Source: Bidens hawaiensis
Lineage: Eukaryota; Streptophyta; Magnoliopsida; Asterales; Asteraceae
NCBI GenBank assembly: GCA_021521415.1
Contig: JAIQDT010006490.1
Span: 32,113 to 96,112 of the forward strand
Direction: 5' to 3'
DNA length: 64,000 nucleotides
Shown here: positions 1 through 11,800 of the stretch, in pieces
Numbering within the stretch: position 1 is the first letter of the stretch
Layout of the letters: each line of letters begins with the position of its first letter
The notes under the pieces: model-generated
The model's input: the letters and a program-made list of their open reading frames with translations, nothing else
What the model was told of the DNA's origin: nothing
The model's database searches: none
Program-made: the position numbers and the translations under genes

Positions 1-320
1 GGAGGTCGAGCATGGCCTCCCCCCTCATCCGGACAGCACCTGGGCCCCGGGCACGCAAATCCTCTTGTCAAACCACGCCCGAAAGCTGGGTATTTATACC
101 CACTGCTATTCGATCAGGACTCATTCGATCGAATGAGTCCTATTCGATCGAATAGCAGACTCATTCGATCGAATCAGAGACTGGTTCGACCGAATGAGTA
201 TCCATTTGAAAATGCTCTTTCGAATGGATGACTTTCGGCGTGGACCACTATCTAGGTGTACAGCATACAACATAAACAATCTAAACTATTCGCCAAGCGA
301 CGGCCACAAAACATGCACCA
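1..320 (-). mobile_element. Right-hand end (U3) of a truncated LTR, minus orientation
   Basis: This is GC-richer than what follows and stops where similarity between the two copia copies begins (the copy at 12954 has the same ACAGTCATTAAC as position 321). It ends in CA at 320 and is followed by ACAGT, which could be a 5-bp target duplication whose partner lies outside the window. On the minus strand a TATA-like box sits near 90-99. A cluster of TTCGATCGAA palindromes lies at about 110-200, as in the Tekay LTRs at the other end of the window. The assignment as an LTR end is inference from the terminus, the TATA box and the junction. Confidence 0.5.
105..212. repeat. Cluster of TTCGATCGAA palindromes
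   Basis: Four or five copies of a TTCGATCGAA-type motif occur in about 100 bp. Positions 117-142 form a perfect 26-bp palindrome centred on GATC, and the next copy is part of a second, 16-bp palindrome. The same motif is clustered in each Tekay LTR (46450-46719 and equivalents). Confidence 0.75.
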
Positions 321-1254
321 ACAGTCATTAACATGTATGGTTGCTTTCTCATGATATGTAAAATCTGAGGTGATATAAACATAAAGAAAATGCTAAGATT
401 TATGTGGAGTTACATTGTTGTCTATGCATGTTCCTAGATAAATCTTTTCAAATGATAGGCAAAAAAGTGATTATCCGGTCATACACAAGCCTGTTGGTCT
501 TTGGTTACCCAAAATGAAACATCTTTTAAAGAATGACAAAGAACAGCTGTGAAACTACTTTAATTTCAAATATTTTGTCAACCAAAAGTTGATACATGTT
601 CACAAATTTTTATTGAGAAAATACAAACATGAGGGTTAATAACAGAACTACAAGGGTGGAGGCAATAATATAAGTCCTTTAAACATCCTGAATGAAAGGC
701 CTGTAAGACCGAATTTCGTGGCATATAAGTCCAACGTTCAACCTCACATATGTTTGTAGATTTGAAAAGAAATATCTTATAAATTTTTAAAAATATGTTT
801 TGTCATTATAAGTTTTAACCAAAACCAGGGGGTCAAAGTCAAATTGGGGTGATCTGGAGAAAGCCAAATAAGCCTTGAGGATAGATAAGGAGCATCAGAA
901 CACAACATGTGTTATCCATTAAATTTTCTTCAACTTAATTGAAACTTAATCATATCACCAAAGAGATGAAAAATCATGTTAAGTCTAGACCTGCTATTGA
1001 CCTGTCTTTGTAGTCATAATAGTGCTGAGAATGAAGTATTGAGAAAGCTACTTAGTCAATATGATCCCATTCCTGAGATCTTTTTAGCTTACAAAAGAAA
1101 TTGTTTTGAAGTGAAACATAACTGAAATTTGATCTCTAAATGCACCATTTTCTCTTAAACTATGGTCTGAAATGATACATAACTTGGAAATGTCTTTGAC
1201 AAGTGGTTTAAGTCAAACAGTGTTGCATTTTGCCTTTAATAGGTTGAATATGTA

Positions 1255-2300
1255 AGTTCAGGTAAGGTTTGATGTTCTCAAACCTATCCGGGCACAAAAC
1301 AGTTGAATATGGTTGAATATGTATTTTCGGGTAAGGTTTAATGTTTTATATCCTTTCAAAGTATACTTAGATGTTTTTATCTAAGTTTACTATTTTCGGG
1401 TATGCATTGAAGTATTTGATACTTTTCGGGTAGAGTTACTATTTCAGTTACTTTCCGGGCAAGCCTGATTGCTTATGATTAAATGCGTATTTTCGGGTAA
1501 GGTATTATGCTTTATAACCTTTCCGGGCACACTTAGATACTTTTATCTAAGTTTGTCTTTTTCGGGTATGATTCGATGATTTGAATTGTCTCAGGTAAAC
1601 CAAACTATTTGATTTAGTTCCCAAGCATACCTGATGTGTGAATATGTTAACCCTAGGAAGCTTAATGCTAACATAGGATTGTCGGGCAAGCTCTTTGAAA
1701 TTTTAGACTATAGTACACTTAGGTGTTTTATATTTAATTTCATTCTGGGCATGCTATGTATTACTTGTGATTATAATTACTTTGAAATTACAAGTGTTTT
1801 CGGGCAGACTTTGTCTTCCGGGCACACTTTAGATTCCGGGTACACCATTGTTCCCTCAATATACTTGGTAATTTCAAAAACTGACTTTCCGAGTACACTG
1901 TCTGCTTGATATCTTTTCGAGCACACTTTATACTCTAGAAAGGTTATTCGGGTATACTTTGCTTAAGAAGGTTGTTCGGGTTCACTATACATTAGGAAGG
2001 TTGCTCGGGCACACTGTTCATCAAAGTATGTTTGATTGAATGTGCTTCTGATTTTGATAGGGTTTATGCTAGATTGAGTTACTTGTTTATTATTTGAGAA
2101 ATTTATTTGGGTATCTTAATTGATTCCTAGCAATGATGCTTATTTGATATTTTATACTTGATTATTTATCTTGTGATTAATTTCTCAAGAAATCTGGTAT
2201 TTCGGGTAAGCTTTCTTCATATTTACTTGACTTTAAATTAGTTAACTTGACCGAGCAAGGATTGTATGTGGAAGATGCCGGGTAAAATTTGTCAATTATT
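1255..2300 (+). repeat. Dispersed array of YCGGGYANNCTT-type short motifs (copy A)
   Basis: More than a dozen degenerate copies of a TTCGGGTAAGGTTT / TCCGGGCACACTT motif lie 30-90 bp apart in otherwise AT-rich DNA. The same array is present in element B (about 13890-14830), and shorter runs occur in both LTRs (7695-8350 and 24045-24660). No coding function is visible. The regular reuse of one core in the spacer and the LTR suggests a cis-acting array. Confidence 0.7.
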
Positions 2301-2433
2301 AACGAAAATTTTCCAAACAAAGTTTAACCTTTTGATTTTATAGGATAAGGTTTTAAAATGGATAAGATCTTTATGTTTGATAGTCAATAATTCACTACAC
2401 GACAAAATGCATTTAAAACCCACTTTCAAAACG

Positions 2434-2440
2434 TATATAA
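2434..2440 (+). promoter_or_regulatory. TATA box of the env-like ORF, element A
   Basis: TATATAA is followed about 35 bp later by a CT-repeat leader (2473-2492) and an A/C-rich 5' UTR typical of plant mRNAs. The same box and leader recur in element B at 14901, so the arrangement is conserved. Upstream is the spacer, not an LTR. Confidence 0.6.
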
Positions 2441-2590
2441 GAGGGAGTTAGGGATATTTTCAACATTATTTTCCCTCTCTCTCTCTCTCCTTCCACTGCA
2501 ACTGCTTACTCTCAGAGAAACCCAAACCGACTTATCATATTCGTCTCTAATACAAACCCTAATTTTAATCAGCCCCCTAATTCCGACTCG

Positions 2591-2816
2591 GTAAGCAATG
2601 ATAATGTGTTTTTCGATAACGATTAGACTATAATGGGCTTTGATTACGTACTTGATTACTAATACTCTGTTTTTGTGTTTAGGTTATTAATTTGTCGAAG
2701 AACAAGTCCTTAATATAATTTCTCTCTTTCTTCTACAAATTTATAACTTGAAACTGTGTAAAGTAATAAACTTTTATGCTAATTTCACTTTGAATATGTT
2801 TGATTATGTTGTTTAG
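2591..2816 (+). other. Predicted 5'-UTR intron of the env-like ORF, element A
   Basis: The donor is ACTCG|GTAAGC at 2591 and the acceptor TTGTTTAG at 2816, two bases before the ATG at 2819. An alternative acceptor is TGTGTTTAG at 2682. The equivalent segment in element B (15047-15272) is exactly the same length, 226 bp, with the donor preserved and the acceptor improved to TTTTGCAG. Confidence 0.55.
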
Positions 2817-2818
2817 AT

Positions 2819-3901
2819 ATGGCAAAAGAACAAGAACTTCAACCTAAGTATGCCTTTGAACCAAAGCACAATATGTGCGCACTGTTGGAGGTCACTCCCA
2901 ACAATGAGCCAGTGGAGAGGATGATTTCTAGGATGGCTAGGTCCAATGTGCGATTTGCTTTAACAGAATCCCCAATAATCTATAGAAATCATTCCCTATA
3001 TTTCTGGCGTTCTGCAAGACTTGTGGACGACATTCACGGTAAAAGAATCGAAGCAACAGTTGCAAGCCATGAGATACATCTTACAAAAGGGATGATAAGA
3101 AGGTGTCTGCAGTTACGTGATGATGATCATAATCATATAAATTTCAATACAGATCATTTGTTGAGGATCTTTTAGCAGACAATGGGGTATCAGGGAACTG
3201 TCCATGATGGACAATTTCAAAAGAGGATGTTTCCTATGTTGTATAGGTTCTTGATTCACCATGTGATACAGGGGTTTGCTCCAAGAAAAGGATCATGGAC
3301 TCTGATGAGTCGTGATTTAGCAAATGCCACTGTTGGTATTATATATAATCTGCCTTTCACCTTTTCTAAGATGATATTTGATGGCATGGTTGGAAATTTG
3401 AAGAAGGATGAAGTTGACAGATTACTGCAATACCCTAGATTCCTACAGATAATCTTTAAAAGGGAATTACAAGGTCTGCCCACTATTGGCACTACACACC
3501 TACTACAGAATCCTGACACATACAGAAGAATCAGAAACCCAGGTGTTGCCAATAGATTCAATCCAAACATTACATTTGAAATTTTACCTTGGTTGCGAAA
3601 CCATGATTTGGAGATTATGCAAGTGCCTGAGTTGAGCTCGGAGGAGGAAGGGGGTGAGAATGATGTTGAGAGTGAGGATGATAGTTCAGAAGGAAGAGAT
3701 GATAATGCTGATGATGGAGATGAAGGAGAAGCTGGAGTAGCTATGAATGTTGATGCACCTGATCAGGGGGGCAACTTGAGGAACAAGAACAACCTATTCC
3801 AACACCACCACAATCACCACCACACATTGACCAACCCATTATACCATCACCACCACAAACTCCACCACATCAAACCACTCAATCCACACCCTAAACCCTA
3901 A
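2819..3901 (+). pseudogene. Env-like/plant transposon ORF, N-terminal part (copy A)
   Basis: The start ATG at 2819 follows the predicted intron acceptor. The first block (118 codons) stops at a TAG at 3173-3175, and the next (3182-3901) continues the same protein as judged from copy B. The conserved core includes YAFEPKHNMCALLEVTP, NVRFALTESPIIYRNHS, and later APRKGSWTLMSRDLANATV with YPRFLQIIF. This resembles ORFs common in plant retrotransposons and often labelled putative plant transposon protein; I know of no proven biochemical role. An acidic Glu/Asp tract (about 3640-3750) and a His/Pro/Thr-rich tail follow. No signal peptide or membrane segment is visible, so calling it an envelope protein would only be by position. 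Broken by at least one stop. Confidence 0.65.
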
Positions 3902-4797
3902 CCATAAGCCAACCTGAAACATCAACATATATATCCCCAACACCACAAACACTACCAACTACTAGCCCAATTCACACTGATCCATTTTTTTCAAACCCAC
4001 TTCATACACAATCACCACCACAACCCATTATCCAAACTCAAACTACAACTCAAGAACAACCTGATTATGAACCTTTCTCTACATCACTACCTATATCACC
4101 ACCCACTAACACAGACTTATTCCAAAGGAATTTGGATTTGATGTTAGAGATTGCTGAATTGAAAAAAAAGGAATGAGGAGGTGACCATGGAGAATGTTAT
4201 GTTGTTAGATAAGTTGGTTAGAGCTGAGTTGAAGATTCAAGCCCTGGAGCAGGAGGTTGAGAAGACCTCAGCTTCCCTAAAACAGGGGGAGAATGAAAAT
4301 GAGCCAACTGACTCAAGGGTAGATGTTGAGACTGAAACTGTAACAGGTATAGAGACTGTAGATAGATTGAAACTGATTTTAAATGCTTATGATGATGGTG
4401 AGGAGGATAGTGAGGACAGAAGAGTTGAAGATTATGAGTATGAAGGTGACATATCAGATATTGGAGAGCAAGATTATGACTATATGATGAAATAATGCAT
4501 GTTGAATGGAGTGAAGAGAATGATGAAGGGACAGGGGATGGAGTTGAAAAGACAAATGTTGAAAATGTAGCTACCACTGACGTGGCTACTGATGTCGTAA
4601 TAGATGTAGCTACTGATAACTTGACTGATGTTCAAACTGAAGAAATCATTGATGAAAATGCTACTACTGAGGAACTTATACACACTGAACCAGAAACTGA
4701 TCAACAAGCAAGTTCCAAGAGAGTAGAGCATGACCCAGAACTGGAATCACTTGAAAAATAAATAGATGACTATGTACAGTCTGAAGATGAAGAGGAT
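3902..4797 (+). pseudogene. Env-like ORF, central linker and acidic coiled-coil part (copy A)
   Basis: First comes a Pro/Thr/Gln-rich stretch (about 3902-4110), then a short helical segment rich in Leu/Glu (4130-4290, with the heptad-like IQALEQEVEKTSA), then an acidic tract and a Val/Thr/Asp repeat. Open pieces are 4181-4495 and 4495-4761, broken by stops and frameshifts. The aligned stretch of copy B (16323-17617) has the same order, so this was once one reading frame. Composition suggests a disordered linker and coiled coil; function is unknown. Confidence 0.55.
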
Positions 4798-6189
4798 GTG
4801 AGGAGGAGAATTGAGAAAGGTAAAACAAAAGTCTGTGAAGAAGAGCCTATTAAGGCATATCCAGAAAAAGGTGTTTTGTTTAAAGATGATGATATTGCTG
4901 CTGCTGCTGCCTTAAGAGAACAAGAGAATATATTAAGGGAAACAAGGGATAGGGAGATACTAGCCCAAACCTTGACTGGAGAAGAATTGGCAGAGCAGGA
5001 AGCCTTGATCAATCAAGCCAATTTTGCCAAAGTAATAAATGAAGAAGTGGCTGATCAAGACGTAATTGAGGAATTGATTAAGTTGACAAGAGTTGAGGAA
5101 GCAGACAACTCTTTGGCTATGGTGGTTAGTATGTTTCAACCACAAAGTCAGCCTGAAAAAGAACACCAAAAGGAACCTGAAAAAGAAAATGAAGAATCTA
5201 TTGAAGAAATGTTGGCTAAAGCATCAAAAATACATGAAAATGTAAGCAGATTTGAAAAGACATATTCTAGAAAGAGAAAAACTACTGATAAGGGATTGAG
5301 AGATAATCAGAAATCAAAGAAAGGGAGATGGAATGAAACGAATAAAAGCTATATAGAAACTCCTGATGATAATAATGATGCTAGCCCAATCAGGGCAATT
5401 CTACTGCAAACACTGCATCCAGGTCAACAGATTCCAGGTGTTCCTGATGTGCCTATCAGAAGTGAACCAGATCATCCACCCTCTGATGAACCCAAGGTTG
5501 ATGCTGTAAATGATTTAACTGAAGAGGAGGATGAATCTGAGGATTCGGATGATGATGATAATCCTGATGATGATCAAGGAAAGAGTGCCAAGACTGCTAA
5601 TGTTGAGTCTCCACAAGTTGTAATGACTGATGAGCAGAGAGCAAATATTGAGCTGAGTATGTTAGAAGCTAAAAGAAAGAATCCTTTGATTATGAAGCTG
5701 AGGGCACTTGGTGTGAAATTTGAAAGTGTTGCTCATATAAATGATGGTGAGTTGAATCAGAGGCTTGAAGAAGAAAATGAAAAGATCAAAAGAGCCATGC
5801 AACAAAAGAATAAAGATGCTCAAAAACACAGAGAATATCTAAGAACGCATGGATATTCTGAAAAATATTTTAGCCATTTCAATCATGATAAGCTTCAAGA
5901 TCTTTACAATAGTGAAAGAGAGAAAGTGATAGAAAAATGTGTAAAAGAAAATGAAAAGATTGAAAAATTGGAAACTTGGAAAAAGAAGTTTGGAGATATG
6001 TGTGGATACCAGCTGGAGAAAGGATTAAAGCCTGAGATAGTTGGGAACCTATCAAGAGAATCAGTGTTGGACCAGTACAATAAACTGAAAAGAAAAGAAA
6101 AGCTTAAAAGGGTACAAACTGAGTGCTCCTCAAAACAGTATGAACCAACTGATGAACCTCAAGCAAAGAAAAAAGAATACAAACATTGA
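4798..6189 (+). pseudogene. Env-like ORF, charged coiled-coil segment, 463 codons open (copy A)
   Basis: The longest surviving open piece of the env-like protein in copy A. It is very rich in Lys and Glu, with a bipartite basic patch (SRKRKT) near the middle, an acidic run (about 5520-5580), and a long K/E-rich predicted coiled coil including KHREYLRTHGYSEKYFSHF. Copy B carries the homologous GYSEKDISHF block at about 22210-22250. The solo LTR in copy B is inserted at the point corresponding to about 5125. The ATG at 4798 is internal and not a true start. The piece ends at a frameshift just before 6190. The basic patch may be a nuclear localisation signal (inference). Confidence 0.6.
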
Positions 6190-7425
6190 GGGAAAAGTCA
6201 AAAGAAAACGTAAGATCGGTTGAAACCCCAACTCCTCAAGAAGTTAAGCCTGATCCTAAAGATGAACTAATTGTTCCTTGGTAGAATGAAGAAATGATAA
6301 ATATTCTAAGGGGGATAATGATTAATCAAAGGGGAATGAATGAAGCCTCTTTTAATGCCTTGGAAAAGCAAGACTGAAAGAATTATTCTATATCCAAAAG
6401 GCTGAGTGGGAGAAAGCTCGAAGGGAAGGTGATAATCCTAGAAGCTTTGTGGATGGAAAATTTGTTCCTACAGGACCTTCAAACAGTCCTGGGATAGCTA
6501 GGATGATAAAAACTCTTAAAGAACAAGCTGGACAGGATATGGTTGAACTAGCTACCCTTCCACCTAAGATGGTAGAGGTAATCCACATCAACACTTTCAA
6601 CTTAAGGCCTGGAAAACCAAAGAAGTATATTCCATTCAGGCCTCCAATTTCAAGAAGACATCGATGAGGTGGAAGAGGTGAATCAAGTAGGTCTGTACTA
6701 CAAAGAACAACAAGACCACAATCAGATGTGGATCTTCCAAGAGAACTCTACTATGATTCTGTATCTGAATGCTTAAGAGTGATTATGGAAAGCAGAAAGC
6801 TGTGAGAGATAGTTGTGAGAAGTGACTTTTATGAGTACACTCAAGAACAACTAGAAAGAATGGCCACACTTGACCTGTATGATTATAGAGACAGAAACAA
6901 GATGGCAGGAAGGCAAATGAATGATCTCTCAAAGTTTTTGAAGGAAGAAGCTAACAAGGGATTCCGGTTCTTAAAAGAAAAGAGAAGTTGGAGAATGATT
7001 CAACTTCACAGATCGAGAAGGTCAGAGAAGTTAATGAAATGGACAAGGCTGAACTGTACTACCAAATGAATGTCAGAGACAGGAATCTAGTATCAAACAT
7101 GAACACATTCTTAAGCCTTGGAAGAAGAATGAAACGCCCCAACTACATAGTCCAAAGAAATGGCATCATAACTGAAGTTGAATACAAAGAAAATGTTGAC
7201 CATTACTTGCTGAAAAACTCTGATGGAAAAGTATTGGGGATAATCAAGAAGTATGAAGATTTGGCTTACTTGCATAATGAGGATCTAATGTATATAAGGG
7301 ATTTGGTCATACCAGAAAGTCATACTCACTATCGAATCCTTGACATCTATAAGATGAAAGCTGCATCAGAAATAGTAAACAGAAGACAAACCGCCCACAA
7401 TGCAAGGAAGAGACAAGATTCCTAG
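6190..7425 (+). pseudogene. Env-like ORF, C-terminal domain (copy A)
   Basis: Decayed continuation: open pieces are 6449-6667, 6815-7069 and 6988-7425. Recognisable conserved blocks, shared with copy B, include a PSNSPGIARM-like region, FYEYTQEQLERMATLDLYDYRD, and a C-terminal block around NMNTFLSLGRRMKRPNYIVQ continuing to VIPESHTHYRILDIYKM and a basic NARKRQ tail. The stop is at 7423-7425, about 150 bp before the polypurine tract. The C-terminal block is the best-conserved part between the copies, suggesting it was functionally constrained. No known family was recognised. Confidence 0.55.
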
Positions 7426-7575
7426 ATTAGGCTTTGATATGTAATGTCTTCGGATAGCTTTTGAATATGTAATTGTTTATGTCATGAATATGTAATTTGA
7501 TTTTGATTTAATGTGTATTTTGACTAAGTGTAAGTAACCATAGAAATGTTTTGGGACAGCTGAGGTGTTCCAATA
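7426..7575. other. 3' untranslated stretch between env-like ORF and polypurine tract
   Basis: AT-rich, with repeated GAATATGTAATTTG-like words. The corresponding stretch in B is 23797-23957. No gene is seen. Confidence 0.5.
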
Positions 7576-7585
7576 TAGGGGGGAT
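7576..7585 (+). other. Polypurine tract, element A
   Basis: TAGGGGGGAT immediately precedes the LTR start TGTTGAGTC; the equivalent in B is TAGGGGAGAT (23958-23967). This is the primer site for plus-strand DNA synthesis in LTR retrotransposons. Confidence 0.8.
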
Positions 7586-8810
7586 TGTTGAGTCAAGCAA
7601 TTGACCTAAGAGGGAGATTGTTATGTCAAAGATTTGTTTTATGGAACATTTGGAAGATTGAAATCTTCTCAACCTCCTCAGAATTCGCTAAGTATGGAAC
7701 CGGGCACAACTTAGACTTCCGAGCAAGCTTTTACTTAGTCGGGTACGATATCTTGTCTATCGGGCAGGGTTATCTTCTTGAAGTCTTCTTTAGTGGAAAT
7801 CCGGGCAGGGTTTGCAAATTAGTGTATTACCGGGTAAGGTTTACTAGATTATGTAAGTCCGGGCATGGTGCACTTTATCAAGCAGGTTTGTTCTTCATAG
7901 TCAAGTAAAGCTCACTCCCAAGTAAGCTTTTGGCTAACCAAGCTCATGAAGCCAGGTGATTGGAAGACCGGGCAAGGTATTTATTAATAAGTATGGTCCA
8001 AGTATGCTTGATGTCTTAATGGAATATCTTAAGGATCATCGGGCAAGGTTCAACTCAAGCAAAGGAACAGTGTACCAAGCATACTTTGCTAATAAGCTAT
8101 TCACTAGCAAAGGGTTGAAGGGACCATTGGAGAACAAGGTTGCTCGTAAGGGTTTGTCGGGCAAAGTCTGGAAAAGTCAAGAAGATTGAAGTCTACCCGG
8201 TGGGTATTTTACTTGGTAAAATACCCTTCAAGTAAAGTCTACCTGGAAGCTGTTCCCAGGCACACTTCTATGTTACCAAGTTATGAAGTATAGCAAAGCA
8301 TACTAGGAAAGACAGAGTTAATGCAAAGCCTACCCGGAAGACTTGTTTTACACTTAGGATTATTTCTGAATATGTAATTTGAATATGTTTTATCATTTAG
8401 GGTTTCTAGAAGGAATGACAGCTGTTAAGGAGGTGTCAGGCCTATAAAAGGAATAATTTAGGGCATGCCTTCTAAAGGGTTGATAGTCTCATTCAATTCA
8501 GAGAGAATATTTTGGGTGTGACGGCTATCTTAGAATAGTACGGACATAACCTTCCTACAAGAAACCCAAAATTGATTATCCTTTTGTATAATGATCTTCG
8601 TATAAATGGAAATCTTTTGAGTGAATCTTGTGTGTGTAATCTACATATGAATATTGATAGCAACTACCTTGTTTATTATTGATTCCGCCTTTAATAAACA
8701 GTAATCTTTCTAAATATAGCAACCCGTCATTAACTCCCTTGTCAACACATTTATTTGTGTGAGTTATGACATGATTTGAGTAAGATCCAGCTGAAATCGG
8801 GGACCTGACA
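7586..8810 (+). repeat. Copia LTR, 3' LTR of element A and left LTR of element B
   Basis: 1225 bp, starting TGTTGAGTCAAG and ending ACCTGACA, with TG...CA termini. It has a TATA box (8443-8450, CCTATAAAAG) about 370 bp before its end. It contains several copies of the CGGGCAAGGTT motif seen in the spacer. It matches 23968-25107 with visible substitutions and indels, so the pair is old. Sequence on its right goes straight into integrase coding with no primer binding site. Confidence 0.85.
8443..8450 (+). promoter_or_regulatory. LTR TATA box (element A/B shared LTR)
   Basis: TATAAAAG in the context GTCAGGCCTATAAAAGGAA, conserved in the right LTR at about 24744. It marks the U3/R boundary region. 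Confidence 0.65.
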
Positions 8811-11800
8811 ATGACTCACACTATTTCATCTTAAAACTTGAATTTGTAATCCCACCTGAAATGATTATGATGATGGCCCCAAGAAATGGCAACCTATATG
8901 AGCTTAACATGAAAGAAGCTGTTTAAAGGGGTGGTACATGTTTTGATTCCAAAGCCACTGAAAAATGAGTCAAAATTGTGGCACAGGAAACTATGTCATG
9001 TGAATCTGAAGAATATTAACAGACTTGTTAAGGGTGAGCATGTCATTGGCTTACCTACAAGAGAGTTCAAATTGGAAGATCATTGTAGTTCATGCCAGAA
9101 AGGCAAGCATCACAAATCATGTCATAAGACAAAGCTCATCAACTCAATTGATCAAGCACTTGAATTACTTAACATGGATCTTTTTGGTCCTGTGAGTGTG
9201 CCAAATATAGGGAAGAAAAGATATTGTTAGGTGATCATTGATGATTACTCAAGATATACTTGGGTTTATTTCCTAAGTACAAAGGATGAGACTGTTGAGA
9301 TGATTAAGGGATGTGTGACAATGATTGAGAACAAACTGAATAAAAGATAAAACAATGAGAAGTGATAATGGTACTGAGTTCAAAAATGGATTCGTGGAAG
9401 ATTTTGTACAGAAAAGGGAATATTTCAGCAATTCTCAGCTCCTAGAACTCCTGAACAAAATGGTGTTGCAGAAAGAAGAAATAGGACACTTATTGAAGCT
9501 GCAAGAACCATGCTAGCAGATGCAAACCTACCAGTTACATTTTGGGCTGAAGCCATTAATACAGCCTGCTATGTTCAGAACATGGTACTTGTCAACAAAA
9601 GGCATGAAAAGACACCATATGAAATTTTCTATAATAGAAAGCCTTATATTAAGTTTTTCAAGTCTTTTGGATGTAAATTTTTTCTTCTCAACACCAGGGA
9701 TTACATGAACAAGTTTCAAACAAAATCCTTGGACTGCTTCTTTGTTGGTTACTCTACACACTCAAAATCATACAGAGTATATGTGAAAGATCATTTGAGT
9801 GTTATTGAATCATCTGACATTGTCTTTAATGAAAATCAGTTCAAAACAGTTGATGGTGCAGCATGGCTGTTTGATCATGAGAAATTGATAAGGACTTTCA
9901 AGATTTAACCTGAAGACTTTGATGATTCATTTTACAATACAAGTGTGATTGAAGAGAAAGAGAAGAAGATTTGGATTTAGAAAAGTTATCGAAGAAGGTT
10001 GCTAGTCAAGAAAGGGAGTATACATTTACAAAGGGTCCCTCAAGTGATACTATTGAACAAGTTCAAGACAATGATCAAGAGAACAATCACAGTCCAGAAC
10101 AAGATCATGCAGATGTAAATCAGGACAATCAAGAAGTGGAGAATGATCAAGTGCAGGATGAAGGAAACCCAAGCAACCAAATAATTGAAGAAGAAGTTGT
10201 AACAACAGCAAGATTTCAAGACCTATTTGAGAGGTTGAATATAGGAAACAATGGTGCATCCACTTCAAGACAGCACACTGAAGAAGCACCAGAGTTTCAT
10301 GATGCTAAAACAGAATTGATCATTGAGGAACCTGAACTCAATGAATCAAATCTTGACATAAATATATCTGCAGATATGATAGTTCAAACCCCTTATGTTG
10401 AAAAGAATCATCCTTTTGAAAACATCATTGGAGATATATATGAAAGAGATACAAGAAGTCATTCTGAATCTGCAAACATCTATTTGTACTCCCGCTTTCT
10501 ATCCCAAATAGAACCAAAGAACATTGTTCAAGCTCTTAAGGACAACAGTTGGGTAGAAGCTATGCAAGAGGAGTTGGCACAATTCAGAGATCTACATGTC
10601 TGGGATCTTGTAGATAGGCCAAGAAACATATATGCAATTACAACAAAATGGGCTTTTAGAAACAAAAGGGATGAGAGGGTTATTGTGATTAAGAATAAAG
10701 CTAGACTTGTGGCACTGGGATGCCTTCAGTAAGAAGGAATAGACATTGAGGAAGTCTTTGCACTAGTTGCAAGACTTGAGGCTATCAGGATTTTTCTTGC
10801 ATATGCAGCCTCAAAGAACATTAGCGTATTCCAGCTTGATGTCTAGTCTGCAATTCTAAATGGAAAGATTGATGAAGAGGTGTATGTTGCTCAATGTATC
10901 TAAACAGGGTGTATAAGCTAAATAAAGCCCTATATGGATTGCATCAGGCTCCTAGAGCAAGGTATGATGAGCTGTCAAATCATCTTCTTGAAAATGGTTT
11001 CCAAAGGGGAGCCATTGACAAGACTATCTTCTATAAAAGAAAGGGATCAGACTTACTGCTGTTACAAGTCTATGTAGATAATATCATCTTTGTTTCAACA
11101 AATGAACCATGTGTATGGAGTTTGAAGGGGTAATGAAGTCCAAATACAGCATGAGCTCTATGGGAGAAATGAACTTCTTTCTTGGACTGCAAGTTGAACA
11201 AAAAGCTGAGGGGATTTTCATTTACCAAACTAAATATGTGCAGGACATTTTGAATAAGCTCAAATGTCATGACTTCAAAACTGCTTCAACTCCAATGGAC
11301 ACAATAGAAATGATGGTTGCTGATGAAAAGGGGGAGCATGTGGATGAGCATGAATATAGAGCCAAAACTGGATCCCTGATGTACCTAACTACTACAAGAC
11401 ATGACATTACGTATGCTGTTTGTGTATGTGCAAGATTCCAGTCAAGTCCAAAAGTTTCTCACATGAATTCAGTCAAGAGAATTTTTAGATACTTGAAAGG
11501 AAGACCAGACTTCGGGATTTGGTATCCAAAGAACCAATATTTTGATTTGATAGCCTACACAGACAGTGATTATGATGGGTGTAACATGAACAGGAAGTCA
11601 ACCTCAGGTGGATGTCAATTTCTGTGAGACAGGCTGGTGTCATAGCAATGCAAGAAGAAGACAACTGTGTCCATATCCACTGCAGAAGCTGAATACATAG
11701 CTGCATCTTCTTGATGTGCCCAAGTTCTCTAGATTCAGAACCAAATGCTGGACTATGGTTTGAATTTTCTGAACACTCCTATTTTTATTGATAAGACTGC

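Larger units (their letters stand above)
321..8810 (+). mobile_element. Sirevirus-like Ty1/copia element A, 5'-truncated
   Basis: The 3' part of a large copia element: spacer (321-2430), a promoter-bearing env-like ORF region (2434-7425), a polypurine tract and a 3' LTR ending at 8810. Its gag-pol part is missing because the window starts inside another LTR inserted at 320/321. Order and sequence match 12954-25107 of element B throughout, apart from the solo LTR inserted in B. An ORF between pol and the 3' LTR is known for the Sirevirus (SIRE/Maximus) lineage. Membership in that lineage is inferred, since no gag-pol is present in this copy. Confidence 0.75.

Noticed and set aside
2819..7425. 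Calling the ORF after pol a true viral envelope gene
   Set aside because: No signal peptide, transmembrane helix or cysteine-rich ectodomain is visible; only the position is envelope-like.
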